Positions 7,368 through 16,228 of a DNA stretch of 64,000 nucleotides are shown piece by piece (the stretch's first letter is position 1; each line of letters begins with the position of its first letter). The notes under the pieces were generated by a model. That model saw nothing but the letters and a program-made list of their open reading frames with translations. It was not told the DNA's origin and ran no database searches. The stretch comes from Gymnodinialimonas sp. 202GB13-11. GTDB taxonomy: Bacteria > Pseudomonadota > Alphaproteobacteria > Rhodobacterales > Rhodobacteraceae. A program made the position numbers and the translations under genes. The stretch is from assembly GCF_040932485.1 (NCBI RefSeq), contig NZ_JBFRBH010000001.1, positions 3,150,212 to 3,214,211 of the forward strand, given 5' to 3'.

Positions 7368-8884
7368 GCGATCAGGCTCTCCCCAGTCATCTCTTCCGGT
7401 TTCTCCAGCCCCATCAACTGCAACAGCGAAGGCGCAAGATCAGCCAGCCGCCCGTCGCGCAGGCTGGACCCGTCCGGCCCGCCGACCATCACCACCGGCA
7501 CCAAATTCGTCGTATGCGCGGTGTGTGGCCCACCCGTCTCGGGATCCACCATAGTCTCGCAATTGCCGTGATCGGCACAGACGATCATCGCGCCGCCGAC
7601 CTCCTCCAGCGCAGCAACCGCTTGCCCAAGGCCGTCGTCCACCGCCTCACAAGCCGCAATCGCAGCATCCAGATCTCCGGTATGCCCGACCATGTCCGGG
7701 TTCGCATAATTTACGACGATCAGCTCATAGCCGTCGCGGATCGCATCCACGAATTGCTCCGTCACCTGCCCCGCACTCATCTCGGGCTGCATATCGTATG
7801 TGGCCACGTCAGGCGATTTCGGCATGGAGCGATCCTCGCCCTCTTCCGGCACCTCAACACCGCCGTTCAGGAAGAACGTCACATGCGGATACTTCTCTGT
7901 CTCGGCCAGACGGAACTGCCGCAAGCCTTGCTTGGCCACCCATTCCCCCAGAGTGTTCACGATCTCCTGCTTCGGAAACACGGTCGTCATGAATTCGTCG
8001 TGTGCCTTTGAGTAGTCGACCATCCCCAGCTTTGCCGCCAGCTCAGGCCGCCCGAACACGTCGAACGCGTCAAAGTCAGGATCGCCAATCGCCGCAAGGA
8101 TTTCCCGCGCCCGGTCCGCCCGGTAGTTCAGCATGAAGATACCGTCGCCGTCCTGCATGCCCGGATAATCCCCAATGACGCTCGGCGGGATGAATTCGTC
8201 AGTCTTGTCCGCGTCATAAGCCGCGCGCACAGCCTCTAGCGGATCGCCATAGGCATCGCCGCCGCCCAGAACCATCGCACCGTAAGCTTTCTGCACCCGG
8301 TCCCAGCGGTTGTCGCGGTCCATCGCGAAGTAACGGCCCAGAACGGTTCCGATCCGCGCACCATCCGGCAGCCGTGCCATCAGCCCCTCAACGAAAGCCT
8401 CCGCTGATTTCGGCGCCACATCGCGCCCATCCGTGATCGCATGGACCACAACCGGCACGCCCGCATTTGCGATCACCTCAACGGCGGCTTCCAAATGCGT
8501 CAGCTGCGAATGCACACCGCCATCGCTGACCAGCCCCATCAGATGCGCCGTCCCGCCTGAACCCTTCAGCGCCTCGATGAAATCCAACAGCGCAGGGCGC
8601 GTCGCAAACGTCCCCTCCGCGATGGCGTCGTTGATTTCAACCAAGTCCATCTTCACGACCCGGCCCGCGCCTATATTGGTGTGCCCAACCTCGGAATTGC
8701 CCATCTGTCCATCCGGCAGCCCAACATCGCGCCCATGGGTCAACAGCGTGGCATTCGGGCACTCGGCGATCAGACGATCCATCGTCGGCGTCTTCGCCAA
8801 AAGCGGCGCATTATCGGCCTCTGTCTGGCCAATCCCCCAGCCATCCAGAATGCACAAAACCACCGGTTTTGGAGCGTCTGCCAT
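7364..8884 (-). CDS. gpmI: 2,3-bisphosphoglycerate-independent phosphoglycerate mutase
   Basis: Interconverts 3- and 2-phosphoglycerate in glycolysis and gluconeogenesis using two manganese ions. The alkaline-phosphatase fold is recognisable from VVLCILDGWG at the start, the phosphoserine motif GQMGNSEVGH, THGRDVGLPDG, AITDGRD, and the metal site CADHGNCETM. The length (506 residues) is normal. The start at 8884 (MADAPKPV) is preferred because AAGAAAGGG lies ten bases upstream; an ATG at 8893 is too close to that site. It is the first gene of the minus-strand block that runs to 3422. Confidence 0.97.
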   Translation of the reverse strand: MADAPKPVVLCILDGWGIGQTEADNAPLLAKTPTMDRLIAECPNATLLTHGRDVGLPDGQMGNSEVGHTNIGAGRVVKMDLVEINDAIAEGTFATRPALLDFIEALKGSGGTAHLMGLVSDGGVHSQLTHLEAAVEVIANAGVPVVVHAITDGRDVAPKSAEAFVEGLMARLPDGARIGTVLGRYFAMDRDNRWDRVQKAYGAMVLGGGDAYGDPLEAVRAAYDADKTDEFIPPSVIGDYPGMQDGDGIFMLNYRADRAREILAAIGDPDFDAFDVFGRPELAAKLGMVDYSKAHDEFMTTVFPKQEIVNTLGEWVAKQGLRQFRLAETEKYPHVTFFLNGGVEVPEEGEDRSMPKSPDVATYDMQPEMSAGQVTEQFVDAIRDGYELIVVNYANPDMVGHTGDLDAAIAACEAVDDGLGQAVAALEEVGGAMIVCADHGNCETMVDPETGGPHTAHTTNLVPVVMVGGPDGSSLRDGRLADLAPSLLQLMGLEKPEEMTGESLIA

Positions 8885-9040
8885 CGTGCCCATGCCCTTT
8901 CTTACCACCTCGTTACGTTGGCTATCAGCCTTTGAAGCAAGAGACAAAGTCTTGCCCCAAATTTCGCCGGGTTTCTGCCTGCCCGCACCCTTTCATGGGC
9001 CCTAACGCTTCAAACTGTCCTCGAAAAAGGCTGGCCCCCA

Positions 9041-12000
9041 ATGTGTACGATCTGCGCCGCGTTTCGCCCGCAAGACAAGGAATGCACCTACGCCGCGCTC
9101 ATGGCCGATGACATCGCCCTAGGGGTGGAGCCTTTGCCCTTCACGGCCATACCCAGCGGTTACAGCGGCCCTATCCTATTTTCGCAAAGCGATGGATCAG
9201 GCGTTGAAAAGGCCAATATCGACGCGGCCAACGGCCCGGCCACGGCCTATTTCATGGGCACCAATGACACGTTCGATGGCACGATTTCCTTTGCCGGTGA
9301 TCGCGATTGGGTCGCCATCGACCTGACGGCGGGCCAGCACTATTCCTTTTCCGTCACCGGGCGCACGGGCGATCCACTCGATGACAGCTTCCTGCGCCTG
9401 CGTGACAGCGACGGGACAGTCATCGCGATCAACGATGATGGTGGAGCGGACTACAACGCGCTTCTCAATTTCCAGGCGCAGGAAACTGCCACCTTTTTCA
9501 TTGATGTCGGTGCGTTCATCAGCTCCTCCAGCAACAGCGAATGGATGACAGGCGGTTATCGCTTGAGCACGGATGTGCTGAACCCCTCCAAATCCATCGT
9601 CAACCACGATGCGCTGGCCAACTACCTGACCGATGGCTTCTGGCAGGATCGCGGCGGCGTCGGCCATTCGTTCAACACCAGCTCCAGCAATGTCATCACC
9701 GTCGACATCGACGCACTGAACGCGTCCGGCCAGAAACTCGCACTCTGGGCTTTGCAAGGCTTCGAGATGGTGATCGACGTCACCTTCGATGTCGTCACCT
9801 CCGGCGCGAACATCACCTTCGATGATGAACAGAACGGCGCTTTCGCCACGTACAATTCCGCTTGGAACAACCCCAGCGTCACCACCTCGGCCTTCATCAA
9901 CATCCACAAAAGCTGGATCGCGACCGGGCAGAACGACATCAACGATTACGGGTTTCAGACCTACATTCACGAAATCGGCCATGCCCTCGGCCTGGGCCAT
10001 CAAGGCAACTACAACGGCTCCGCCAGCTACGGCCTGAACAATGTTGGCGCCAGCAACACCAACACGTTCCTAAACGATAGCTGGCTCGCCTCCGTCATGT
10101 CGTACTTCGACCAGAACGAAAATCCGTATACCGGCTCGACCAATTCCGCCGTCGTGTCCCCGATGCTGGTCGACCTCATAGCGCTCGAAAATCTCTACGG
10201 GGCCGCCGACGCCGCAAGCAGCCCGACCGCCGGGAATACGATCTTTGGCGCAGGTCACACCTTGGGCAATGCCTTCGCCGGGTCCGACCTCAACACCAAT
10301 GGCAGCTACCTTGCTGCCATGTTCGACTATCTTGAGACCGGGACAAACCCCGGCGGCATGTTCGACAATTCCGCCATTGCCTTCACCATCAACGATGTTG
10401 GCGGCACCGACCTGATCGACTTTTCCTTCGACCCGTCCGACCAGTTCGTCTCACTTGAGGCTGAGACGCTTTCAACCGTCCTCAACCCCTACGGCGCGGG
10501 CCATAACGACAATATGTGGATCGCGCGCGGCACGGTGATTGAGAATTACACCGCCGGCACTGGCAACGACTCCGTCGACGGCAATGGCATGGCAAACCAG
10601 ATCATCGGCAATGACGGGGCCGATACCCTGAACGGCGCGGCGGGCAATGACACGCTGATGGGTGGTGAAGGTGGTGATCTGCTTGATGGCGGATCGGACC
10701 GTGACCTGCTCAACGGCAACGCTGGCAATGACACTCTCACAGGCGGAGCCGGGGCTGATACCTTGGTCGGCGGCACTGGTGCAGATGTGCTTTTGGGCGG
10801 CCTCAGCACCGACATCCTGATCGGCGAAGACGGGGCAGACAGCATGGATGGCGGGGCCGAGGATGACACCTACTACGTCACCACCGGCGACGTCGTGACC
10901 GACAGCGGCAGCAACGGATATGACCTGGCCCAGATCGTTGTGGCGACCGGTCAAAACCTGCAAATGTCAGGCTGGTCCGGGGTGGAACGGGTCGAAGGCT
11001 TCACCGGCAATGACACGATCAATGCCACCGGTCAGCAGGATCAACTCCTGATCTGGGGCCACAACGGAAACGACGCCATCACTGGCGGCAATGGCAGCGA
11101 TGTCCTGCTTGGCGGCATTGGCAACGATGTGATCTCGGGCGGCTCCGGGAACGACACCATTCTGGGCGAGGCCGGAAATGACACCATGTCCGGCGGCGCA
11201 GGTCTCGACGTTTTCTACATCGACGGCGGGGGCGACAGCATCTCGGATGGTGGCAGCGGCTATGACGTGGCCACGATCAACAACGCGTCCGGCGTATCGC
11301 TTGCCATCGGCGGTTGGGCTTCGGTCGAACGGGTAGAAGGCTTCGTCGGCAATGACACCATCGACGCGACCGGTGCCAATGACACACGGCTGATTTGGGG
11401 TAATGCCGGGAATGACCAGATCACGGGTGGCGCGGGTGATGACATTCTGCTTGGCGGCACCGGCAATGACATCCTGAACGGCGGGGCCGGCGCCGACACG
11501 ATTCAGGGCGGAACCGGCAATGACACCTTCAACGGCGGCGATGGCCATGACCTGTTCTTCATCGGTGAAAGCGGCGATGCTGTCAGCGACGGTGGCGACG
11601 GCTACGACACCGCCATCCTCAACACCGCAAGCGGCTTGAACATCGCCATTGGCACCTGGTCCGGGGTCGAGCGGGTCGAAGGGTTCATTGGCAATGACAC
11701 GATTGATGCCGCCGGGGGCACCATTGGATTTGTGATTACTGGCGGCACAGGCGATGACCGGATCATCGGCGGGGCGGGAAACGATACGGTTTACGCGGAC
11801 GGCGATGACGATGACGTTTTCGGCGGCGCGGGTGACGATGCCCTGATCGGCGATGCGGGCAATGACACACTTCAAGGCGGACAGGGAAAGGACTTCCTGT
11901 TTGGCGGGGCTGGCGCGGATGAGTTCAGGTTCGATGATGGCTGGGGCGAAGATGTCATCGCCGATTTCACCCATGGCGCTGACGTGATGGACCTGTCGCA

Positions 12001-12148
12001 AGTCAATGGCCTCGCCCGCATCGAAGACCTTTCGATCACCTCCGACAGCAGCCACACCTACATCAACCTCGTGTCCGGCGGCGGGGACCTGATAACTTTG
12101 GCCAACTTTAACGGAGTTTTGACCGAATCCGATTTTAACTTCGTCTGA
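9041..12148 (+). CDS. RTX M10 family metalloprotease (serralysin-like)
   Basis: A 1035-residue exported protein. It opens with MCTICAAF, a Cys-containing leader in place of a Sec signal. Residues about 60-190 look like a PPC (pre-peptidase C-terminal) domain. The M10/serralysin catalytic domain follows, with HEIGHALGLGH (His310, Glu311, His314, His320) and the Met-turn SVMSYFD (Met353). From about residue 505 run calcium-binding GGxGNDxLxG nonapeptides, arranged in three larger units of exactly 114 residues. The C-terminus (DEFRFDDGWGEDVIADF) is typical of type I secretion substrates. No type I exporter is in the window. Calcium-dependent extracellular proteolysis is expected from the family. 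It is the first gene of the surface segment. Confidence 0.95.
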   Translation: MCTICAAFRPQDKECTYAALMADDIALGVEPLPFTAIPSGYSGPILFSQSDGSGVEKANIDAANGPATAYFMGTNDTFDGTISFAGDRDWVAIDLTAGQHYSFSVTGRTGDPLDDSFLRLRDSDGTVIAINDDGGADYNALLNFQAQETATFFIDVGAFISSSSNSEWMTGGYRLSTDVLNPSKSIVNHDALANYLTDGFWQDRGGVGHSFNTSSSNVITVDIDALNASGQKLALWALQGFEMVIDVTFDVVTSGANITFDDEQNGAFATYNSAWNNPSVTTSAFINIHKSWIATGQNDINDYGFQTYIHEIGHALGLGHQGNYNGSASYGLNNVGASNTNTFLNDSWLASVMSYFDQNENPYTGSTNSAVVSPMLVDLIALENLYGAADAASSPTAGNTIFGAGHTLGNAFAGSDLNTNGSYLAAMFDYLETGTNPGGMFDNSAIAFTINDVGGTDLIDFSFDPSDQFVSLEAETLSTVLNPYGAGHNDNMWIARGTVIENYTAGTGNDSVDGNGMANQIIGNDGADTLNGAAGNDTLMGGEGGDLLDGGSDRDLLNGNAGNDTLTGGAGADTLVGGTGADVLLGGLSTDILIGEDGADSMDGGAEDDTYYVTTGDVVTDSGSNGYDLAQIVVATGQNLQMSGWSGVERVEGFTGNDTINATGQQDQLLIWGHNGNDAITGGNGSDVLLGGIGNDVISGGSGNDTILGEAGNDTMSGGAGLDVFYIDGGGDSISDGGSGYDVATINNASGVSLAIGGWASVERVEGFVGNDTIDATGANDTRLIWGNAGNDQITGGAGDDILLGGTGNDILNGGAGADTIQGGTGNDTFNGGDGHDLFFIGESGDAVSDGGDGYDTAILNTASGLNIAIGTWSGVERVEGFIGNDTIDAAGGTIGFVITGGTGDDRIIGGAGNDTVYADGDDDDVFGGAGDDALIGDAGNDTLQGGQGKDFLFGGAGADEFRFDDGWGEDVIADFTHGADVMDLSQVNGLARIEDLSITSDSSHTYINLVSGGGDLITLANFNGVLTESDFNFV
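10900..11830 (+). repeat. Three 342-bp tandem units in the RTX protease
   Basis: Anchor codons for VERVEGF-GNDTI start at 10982, 11324 and 11666, that is, exactly 342 bases (114 residues) apart. Each unit has a SDGGxGYD start, a GW-S/A-GVERVEGF block, a LIWGxxGND block in the first two, and five to six nonapeptides. Related units of 113 residues occur in the RTX protein at 16229-19066. Confidence 0.85.
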
Positions 12149-12231
12149 AGGTCGCGGGGGGAACCCGCGCAGCACGCATGGGTGCCGGGGCCATTGGGCA
12201 CTCGCGCCCTCCAGACGAAGGACATTCGAGC

Positions 12232-14241
12232 ATGCAGACGTTGGTCGCCCTCGGCCGCGGTTTCTTGGACCGTGTCATCCACCGATCCTCCAGACAGGCT
12301 GGCGAATTGGAACGGATGCGCCCCGATTTCGACCCTGACTTCTACCTTGCTCAATTCTCCGAGGATGATCTGCTGTCCGACCCTCTGGTGCACTACCTGC
12401 GCACCGGCTGGCAGGATGGCCTCGATCCCCATCCAGATTTCTCAACCAACGGCTATCTCAACATGCACCTCGATGTCGCAGACGCCGGGATGAACCCCCT
12501 TCTGCACTACGTCACCTTCGGCCGCGACGAAGGGCGCGAGGTGCCACCATCCCACGTCTCCCACCTCAGTCGGCAAGCCCGCGCAACCGCTGCTATCAAC
12601 TCCGCCCAACAGCTTGACCGCGACGCGGTTGAAGTCGCGGACGAAATCGACCTCGCCTTTTACGAGGCGACCAGTGGGCGCACCTTTCCCGATGCTGTCG
12701 CCGCTGCGCGCCACTACCTCCAGATCGGTTGGGAACAAGGACTCGACCCCACTGCAACCTTCTCCACCCGCGCTTATCTCAGCCATTATCCAGACATCGC
12801 TGACGCCAATATCCCGCCTTTCCTTCACTACATCCGCGCCGGTCGTGCTGAGGGTCGGTTGGCGCAAGACCGCGCCGATGATGTCGCCCGCATTCTGGCG
12901 GCCTCCCCCACCTTGGAAAGTGTTGAGAACGATTGGCTCTTTGCCCATCCCGAACAGGTGCCAATGCAACGTGAGTTGGGCGCGCAGCAACTTCTCGCGG
13001 CGGTTGAGGCCACATCAGACCGCCTTATCTTAGCATTCACCCACGATGATTTCTTGAAGATCCGCGGCGGCATCCAGCTCTGCGTTGGCAAGGAAATGCG
13101 GCATGCCGAAGAACATGGCATCGGGTACATCGCCCTGCATCCCGCACGCCCCCGGCCCCGGCTTGCTCCGCTTGGCGAAAGCCCCGTGCTCTATGCCACC
13201 ATCGCGGGAAACCGCATCGGGCCATTGCACATCGACTCAGTGCTCGACGTGGCGCGTCGGTTCCGCGATAGCCGTAAGATCGACATCGTCCTTCACGCCC
13301 TTCTGGGCCATTCCCCCGAAGACATCGCAGCCCTCAGCAAAAGCGCGGGAACGCAACGGCTGAATGCCTGGCTCCACGATCAGTTCTTCTTGTGCCCAAG
13401 CTACGCGCTGCAAAGCAATCTGGTGCGCCAATGCGGGGCACCGGAACCCAGTTCAACCGCGTGTCGCATGTGCCTGTTCGGGGAAGAACGGCACGAACAT
13501 CTCAGCCGCCTGCGCGCCTTACTGCAGTTGATCCCAACCCTGGCCATTGCCCCGTCCAAAGCCGCCGCTGACATCGTTTTTTCCAAAGGCGACCTGCCGT
13601 TCGAACGCTTTGAAATCGTGCCCCATGCGCACCTGTCCGAAGGGCCAGCCAAAGCGGCCCCAAAGTTGAGGCAAACCACCATCGCCTTCATCGGCGCACC
13701 CAAGCGGCACAAGGGCTATGCCACCTTCCGCGACATTGCCCGCCGCAATCTGGGGCGCGATGATGTGCGCTTCCTCTACTTCGGCTCCGCCAAACATGTT
13801 GAGCCCGGCGTGCCAACAATTCCCGTGGACGTTACCGCTGAAACTCCCACTGCGATGATCGACGCGCTGGAACGCGAGACTGTCGATTTCGTCCTGCACT
13901 GGGCTCAGTTTGTTGAAACCTATTCCTTCGCCACCGTCGAAGCCATGCAAGCCGGCGCGCACGTCATCACACATGCCGAAAGCGGAAATGTCGCCGCTTT
14001 GGTACGTGAAACAGGGCGGGGTCATATCTTTGAAGACACGCATGCACTCGACGCGTTCCTCGACCGCAAGACCTTGGCCAAAGCGACCCGTCAACGCCGC
14101 AAGAAGCAGCGCGTACTTCTGACCGAACCCAGTACGCTCAGCTTCTCTGTGCTCGACAAACCGGTCAAACCAGCGGCGCAACCCAAACAGCATGTCAAAA
14201 AGACAACCGCGCAAAGCCGCAAAGTTCGGGCCGTTTCATGA
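12232..14241 (+). CDS. Glycosyltransferase, GT-B, with N-terminal glycan repeats
   Basis: Start at ATG 12232 (GAAGGA upstream), giving 669 residues. The first 230 residues hold two copies of a repeat common in polysaccharide glycosyltransferases: FDPDFYL, DPLVHYLRTGWQDGLDPHP, then NPLLHYVTFGRDEGR, and again ARHYLQIGWEQGLDP with FLHYIRAGRAEGR. The C-terminal half is a GT-B (GT4-like) catalytic domain ending in TYSFATVEAMQAGAHVI-GNVAALV, where the family binds the donor nucleotide. A Cys group (CGAPEPSSTACRMC) near residue 400 could bind metal. The next gene overlaps by four bases. It probably builds the capsule or exopolysaccharide exported by KpsMTE; donor and acceptor are unknown. Confidence 0.85.
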   Translation: MQTLVALGRGFLDRVIHRSSRQAGELERMRPDFDPDFYLAQFSEDDLLSDPLVHYLRTGWQDGLDPHPDFSTNGYLNMHLDVADAGMNPLLHYVTFGRDEGREVPPSHVSHLSRQARATAAINSAQQLDRDAVEVADEIDLAFYEATSGRTFPDAVAAARHYLQIGWEQGLDPTATFSTRAYLSHYPDIADANIPPFLHYIRAGRAEGRLAQDRADDVARILAASPTLESVENDWLFAHPEQVPMQRELGAQQLLAAVEATSDRLILAFTHDDFLKIRGGIQLCVGKEMRHAEEHGIGYIALHPARPRPRLAPLGESPVLYATIAGNRIGPLHIDSVLDVARRFRDSRKIDIVLHALLGHSPEDIAALSKSAGTQRLNAWLHDQFFLCPSYALQSNLVRQCGAPEPSSTACRMCLFGEERHEHLSRLRALLQLIPTLAIAPSKAAADIVFSKGDLPFERFEIVPHAHLSEGPAKAAPKLRQTTIAFIGAPKRHKGYATFRDIARRNLGRDDVRFLYFGSAKHVEPGVPTIPVDVTAETPTAMIDALERETVDFVLHWAQFVETYSFATVEAMQAGAHVITHAESGNVAALVRETGRGHIFEDTHALDAFLDRKTLAKATRQRRKKQRVLLTEPSTLSFSVLDKPVKPAAQPKQHVKKTTAQSRKVRAVS

Positions 14242-15341
14242 CCATCTACGCCTTTTCCTCATTCACCTATTCCTACCTCGACCGCGCTCGGGTTCTGGCG
14301 CAAAGCCTGCGGCAAAGGCATCCGGAATGGCACCTCTGCGCCGTCGTCACAGATCTCCCCCCGGATGGTTCATCACAAGATGATCTTCTGGTGGATTTCG
14401 ACACCATCCTGACCGCCGAAGACCTTTTGGCCGATGAGATCGGGCCGCGCTTCTCAAGCTGGATGTTCTGCCACAATATTGTTGAGGCCTGCACAGCCGT
14501 TAAAGGCCGTGCCCTCGCACATCTTCTGGACAAGCCCGATGCCGAAAAAGTCTTCTTCTTCGACCCGGACATCGCGGTCTTTGATGATCTCTCTTCGCTC
14601 GTCACTGCCCTCGACGACGCCGACATCCTGCTGACTCCTCACCAACTCGATCCTGAGCCCCGCACCAATGCAGTGGCCATTGGCGACAACGAAATCGCAT
14701 CGCTGAAATGGGGGGCCTACAACCTTGGCTTTGTCGGTGTGGCCAACACCCCCGACGGCGAAGGGCTGCGCTTTGCGAAATGGTGGGGCGACCGCCTGCT
14801 GGATTGGTGTCAGGACAATCTGCCAAAGGGCCTCTTCACCGACCAGAAATGGTGCGACCTCGTCCCCAGTTTCTTCGATGATGTCCACGTCCTGCGCGAT
14901 CCGGGCTGCAACGTCGCCAGCTGGAACCTTTCGCAACGCCGCCTCGCCTTCACCGAGGCGGGCGATATCACCGTCAACAAAGCGCCCCTGCGCTTTTTCC
15001 ACTTCACCAAACTCGGCCCCGTCGGCGATCAGATGACCCGCCGATATGCCCATGACAACCCCGAGGTGCTGGAGGTTTGGGCTTGGTACAAACGCGCCGT
15101 AGCCAAAGCGAATGCGCCCGAAATCCCGGCCCGCTACTGGCACTACGGCACGTTCAGCAATGGGCGGCGCATCCCCGACGAGGTCCGCCAACTCTACCGA
15201 GACCGAGCCGACCTGCGCGCCGCGTTCAGCGATCCGTTTGATGTGGAAAACGGCTTCCATGACTGGCTCGTCGCCGAAGGCCATTTGCCGGCCCTCACCC
15301 CAAGCGACCCCTCGACACTGACGCAGGGGGCCGCCCTGTGA
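14238..15341 (+). CDS. Nucleotide-diphospho-sugar transferase-like protein (GT-A)
   Basis: A 367-residue protein starting MTIYAFSSFTYSYLDRARVLAQSL, the usual opening of GT-A transferases that act on soluble sugar nucleotides. A DxD motif is present in FFFDPDIAVFDDL, expected to hold the divalent metal and the nucleotide. NLGFVGV, WWGDRL and the later FFHFTKLGP support this family. The start overlaps the upstream glycosyltransferase (ATGA) and the stop overlaps the downstream sulfotransferase-like gene (GTGA), so the three genes are translationally coupled. The sugar transferred is not known. Confidence 0.85.
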   Translation: MTIYAFSSFTYSYLDRARVLAQSLRQRHPEWHLCAVVTDLPPDGSSQDDLLVDFDTILTAEDLLADEIGPRFSSWMFCHNIVEACTAVKGRALAHLLDKPDAEKVFFFDPDIAVFDDLSSLVTALDDADILLTPHQLDPEPRTNAVAIGDNEIASLKWGAYNLGFVGVANTPDGEGLRFAKWWGDRLLDWCQDNLPKGLFTDQKWCDLVPSFFDDVHVLRDPGCNVASWNLSQRRLAFTEAGDITVNKAPLRFFHFTKLGPVGDQMTRRYAHDNPEVLEVWAWYKRAVAKANAPEIPARYWHYGTFSNGRRIPDEVRQLYRDRADLRAAFSDPFDVENGFHDWLVAEGHLPALTPSDPSTLTQGAAL

Positions 15342-16219
15342 CCGAGATCTACGGCGTTGTCTTTCAGATGGGGAAGGTGGCCAGCACAGCCATCACCAAA
15401 GCGCTTGGATCCTTGCGGCAGGTCGAGGCCGCTCATTGCCACTTCTTGGGCGAAGACGCCCTGCGCAAAGTGCTGCGTGTGGCTTTGAACCCTGCCAATA
15501 CCGATTACTTCTTCAATCATCAGATGGGCCAGATGGCCGAAAACGCCGCCATCACCCGCGCCATCAACCGCATTCGGGCCGGCACAGACCCGCGCCGCCT
15601 CGTGGTTCTGTCCCTTACGCGCGACCCCTTCACTTGGTTCCGTTCCAGCGTCCTGCAAGACATTAGCGGTTATGCCGATCTGCTATGCGATCTCGCACCC
15701 GAAAATGCCAGCGCCAACCGCGATGCACGCGTGCGCCTTGGCCTGACCCGCTTCCTCGGTCATTTGGAAGAGCATCTATCTGATTTCCCGACGGTCGAAG
15801 ACTGTCTTGAAGCCAGCCGGTCGGGCGATCCGCACAAGATGGGCCGTGCCCGCGATTGGCCGCACCAGCAACGCCAATTGCTTCTATCCGCACTCCGCCC
15901 CGCCGACTGGTTCAACCAACACTATCGCATGGGCCTCGGCCTCGATCTTACCCAATTCCAGCGCAACACACCCCTGTGGCACACCACAGATGGGAACGCG
16001 CAGTTCGGTATCATCCGGTATGAAGAACTCGACACCGCCTTCCCGGTGTTCTGCGATTGGGCCCTGGGCCAAACGCCCCGCCTGCCGGTGGCAAACGAAA
16101 GCGGACGTAAGCCCTTTTCCAACGCCATCTCAGCCGCGTTCGCCACGCAAGAGGCCGCGCGCCTGCAAGCCGCGCTCAAACGATCAGATTATGCGCGTCA
16201 TTTCGGCTATGCCGCGTGA
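15338..16219 (+). CDS. Sulfotransferase-like / capsule-synthesis protein
   Basis: A 293-residue cytoplasmic protein. The N-terminal VFQMGKVASTAI matches the 5'-phosphosulfate-binding loop seen in sulfotransferases and in the putative capsular-polysaccharide-synthesis family, and LVVLSLTRDPFTWFRSSV matches the 3'-phosphate-binding part. It would transfer sulfate from PAPS to a glycan. It starts at GTG and overlaps the previous gene by four bases. Together with two glycosyltransferases and the adjacent KpsMTE genes, this suggests a sulfated surface polysaccharide; that product is inferred and not shown. Confidence 0.75.
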   Translation: MTEIYGVVFQMGKVASTAITKALGSLRQVEAAHCHFLGEDALRKVLRVALNPANTDYFFNHQMGQMAENAAITRAINRIRAGTDPRRLVVLSLTRDPFTWFRSSVLQDISGYADLLCDLAPENASANRDARVRLGLTRFLGHLEEHLSDFPTVEDCLEASRSGDPHKMGRARDWPHQQRQLLLSALRPADWFNQHYRMGLGLDLTQFQRNTPLWHTTDGNAQFGIIRYEELDTAFPVFCDWALGQTPRLPVANESGRKPFSNAISAAFATQEAARLQAALKRSDYARHFGYAA

Positions 16220-16228
16220 GCGCCTCCA

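Noticed and set aside
10560-11900. CRISPR-like periodic sequence
   Set aside because: The periodicity is that of codons for calcium-binding nonapeptides in a coding gene.
10967-12175. Open frame of 402 codons antisense to the RTX protease
   Set aside because: It mirrors the repeated GGxGND codons of the real gene and has no start context or family motif.
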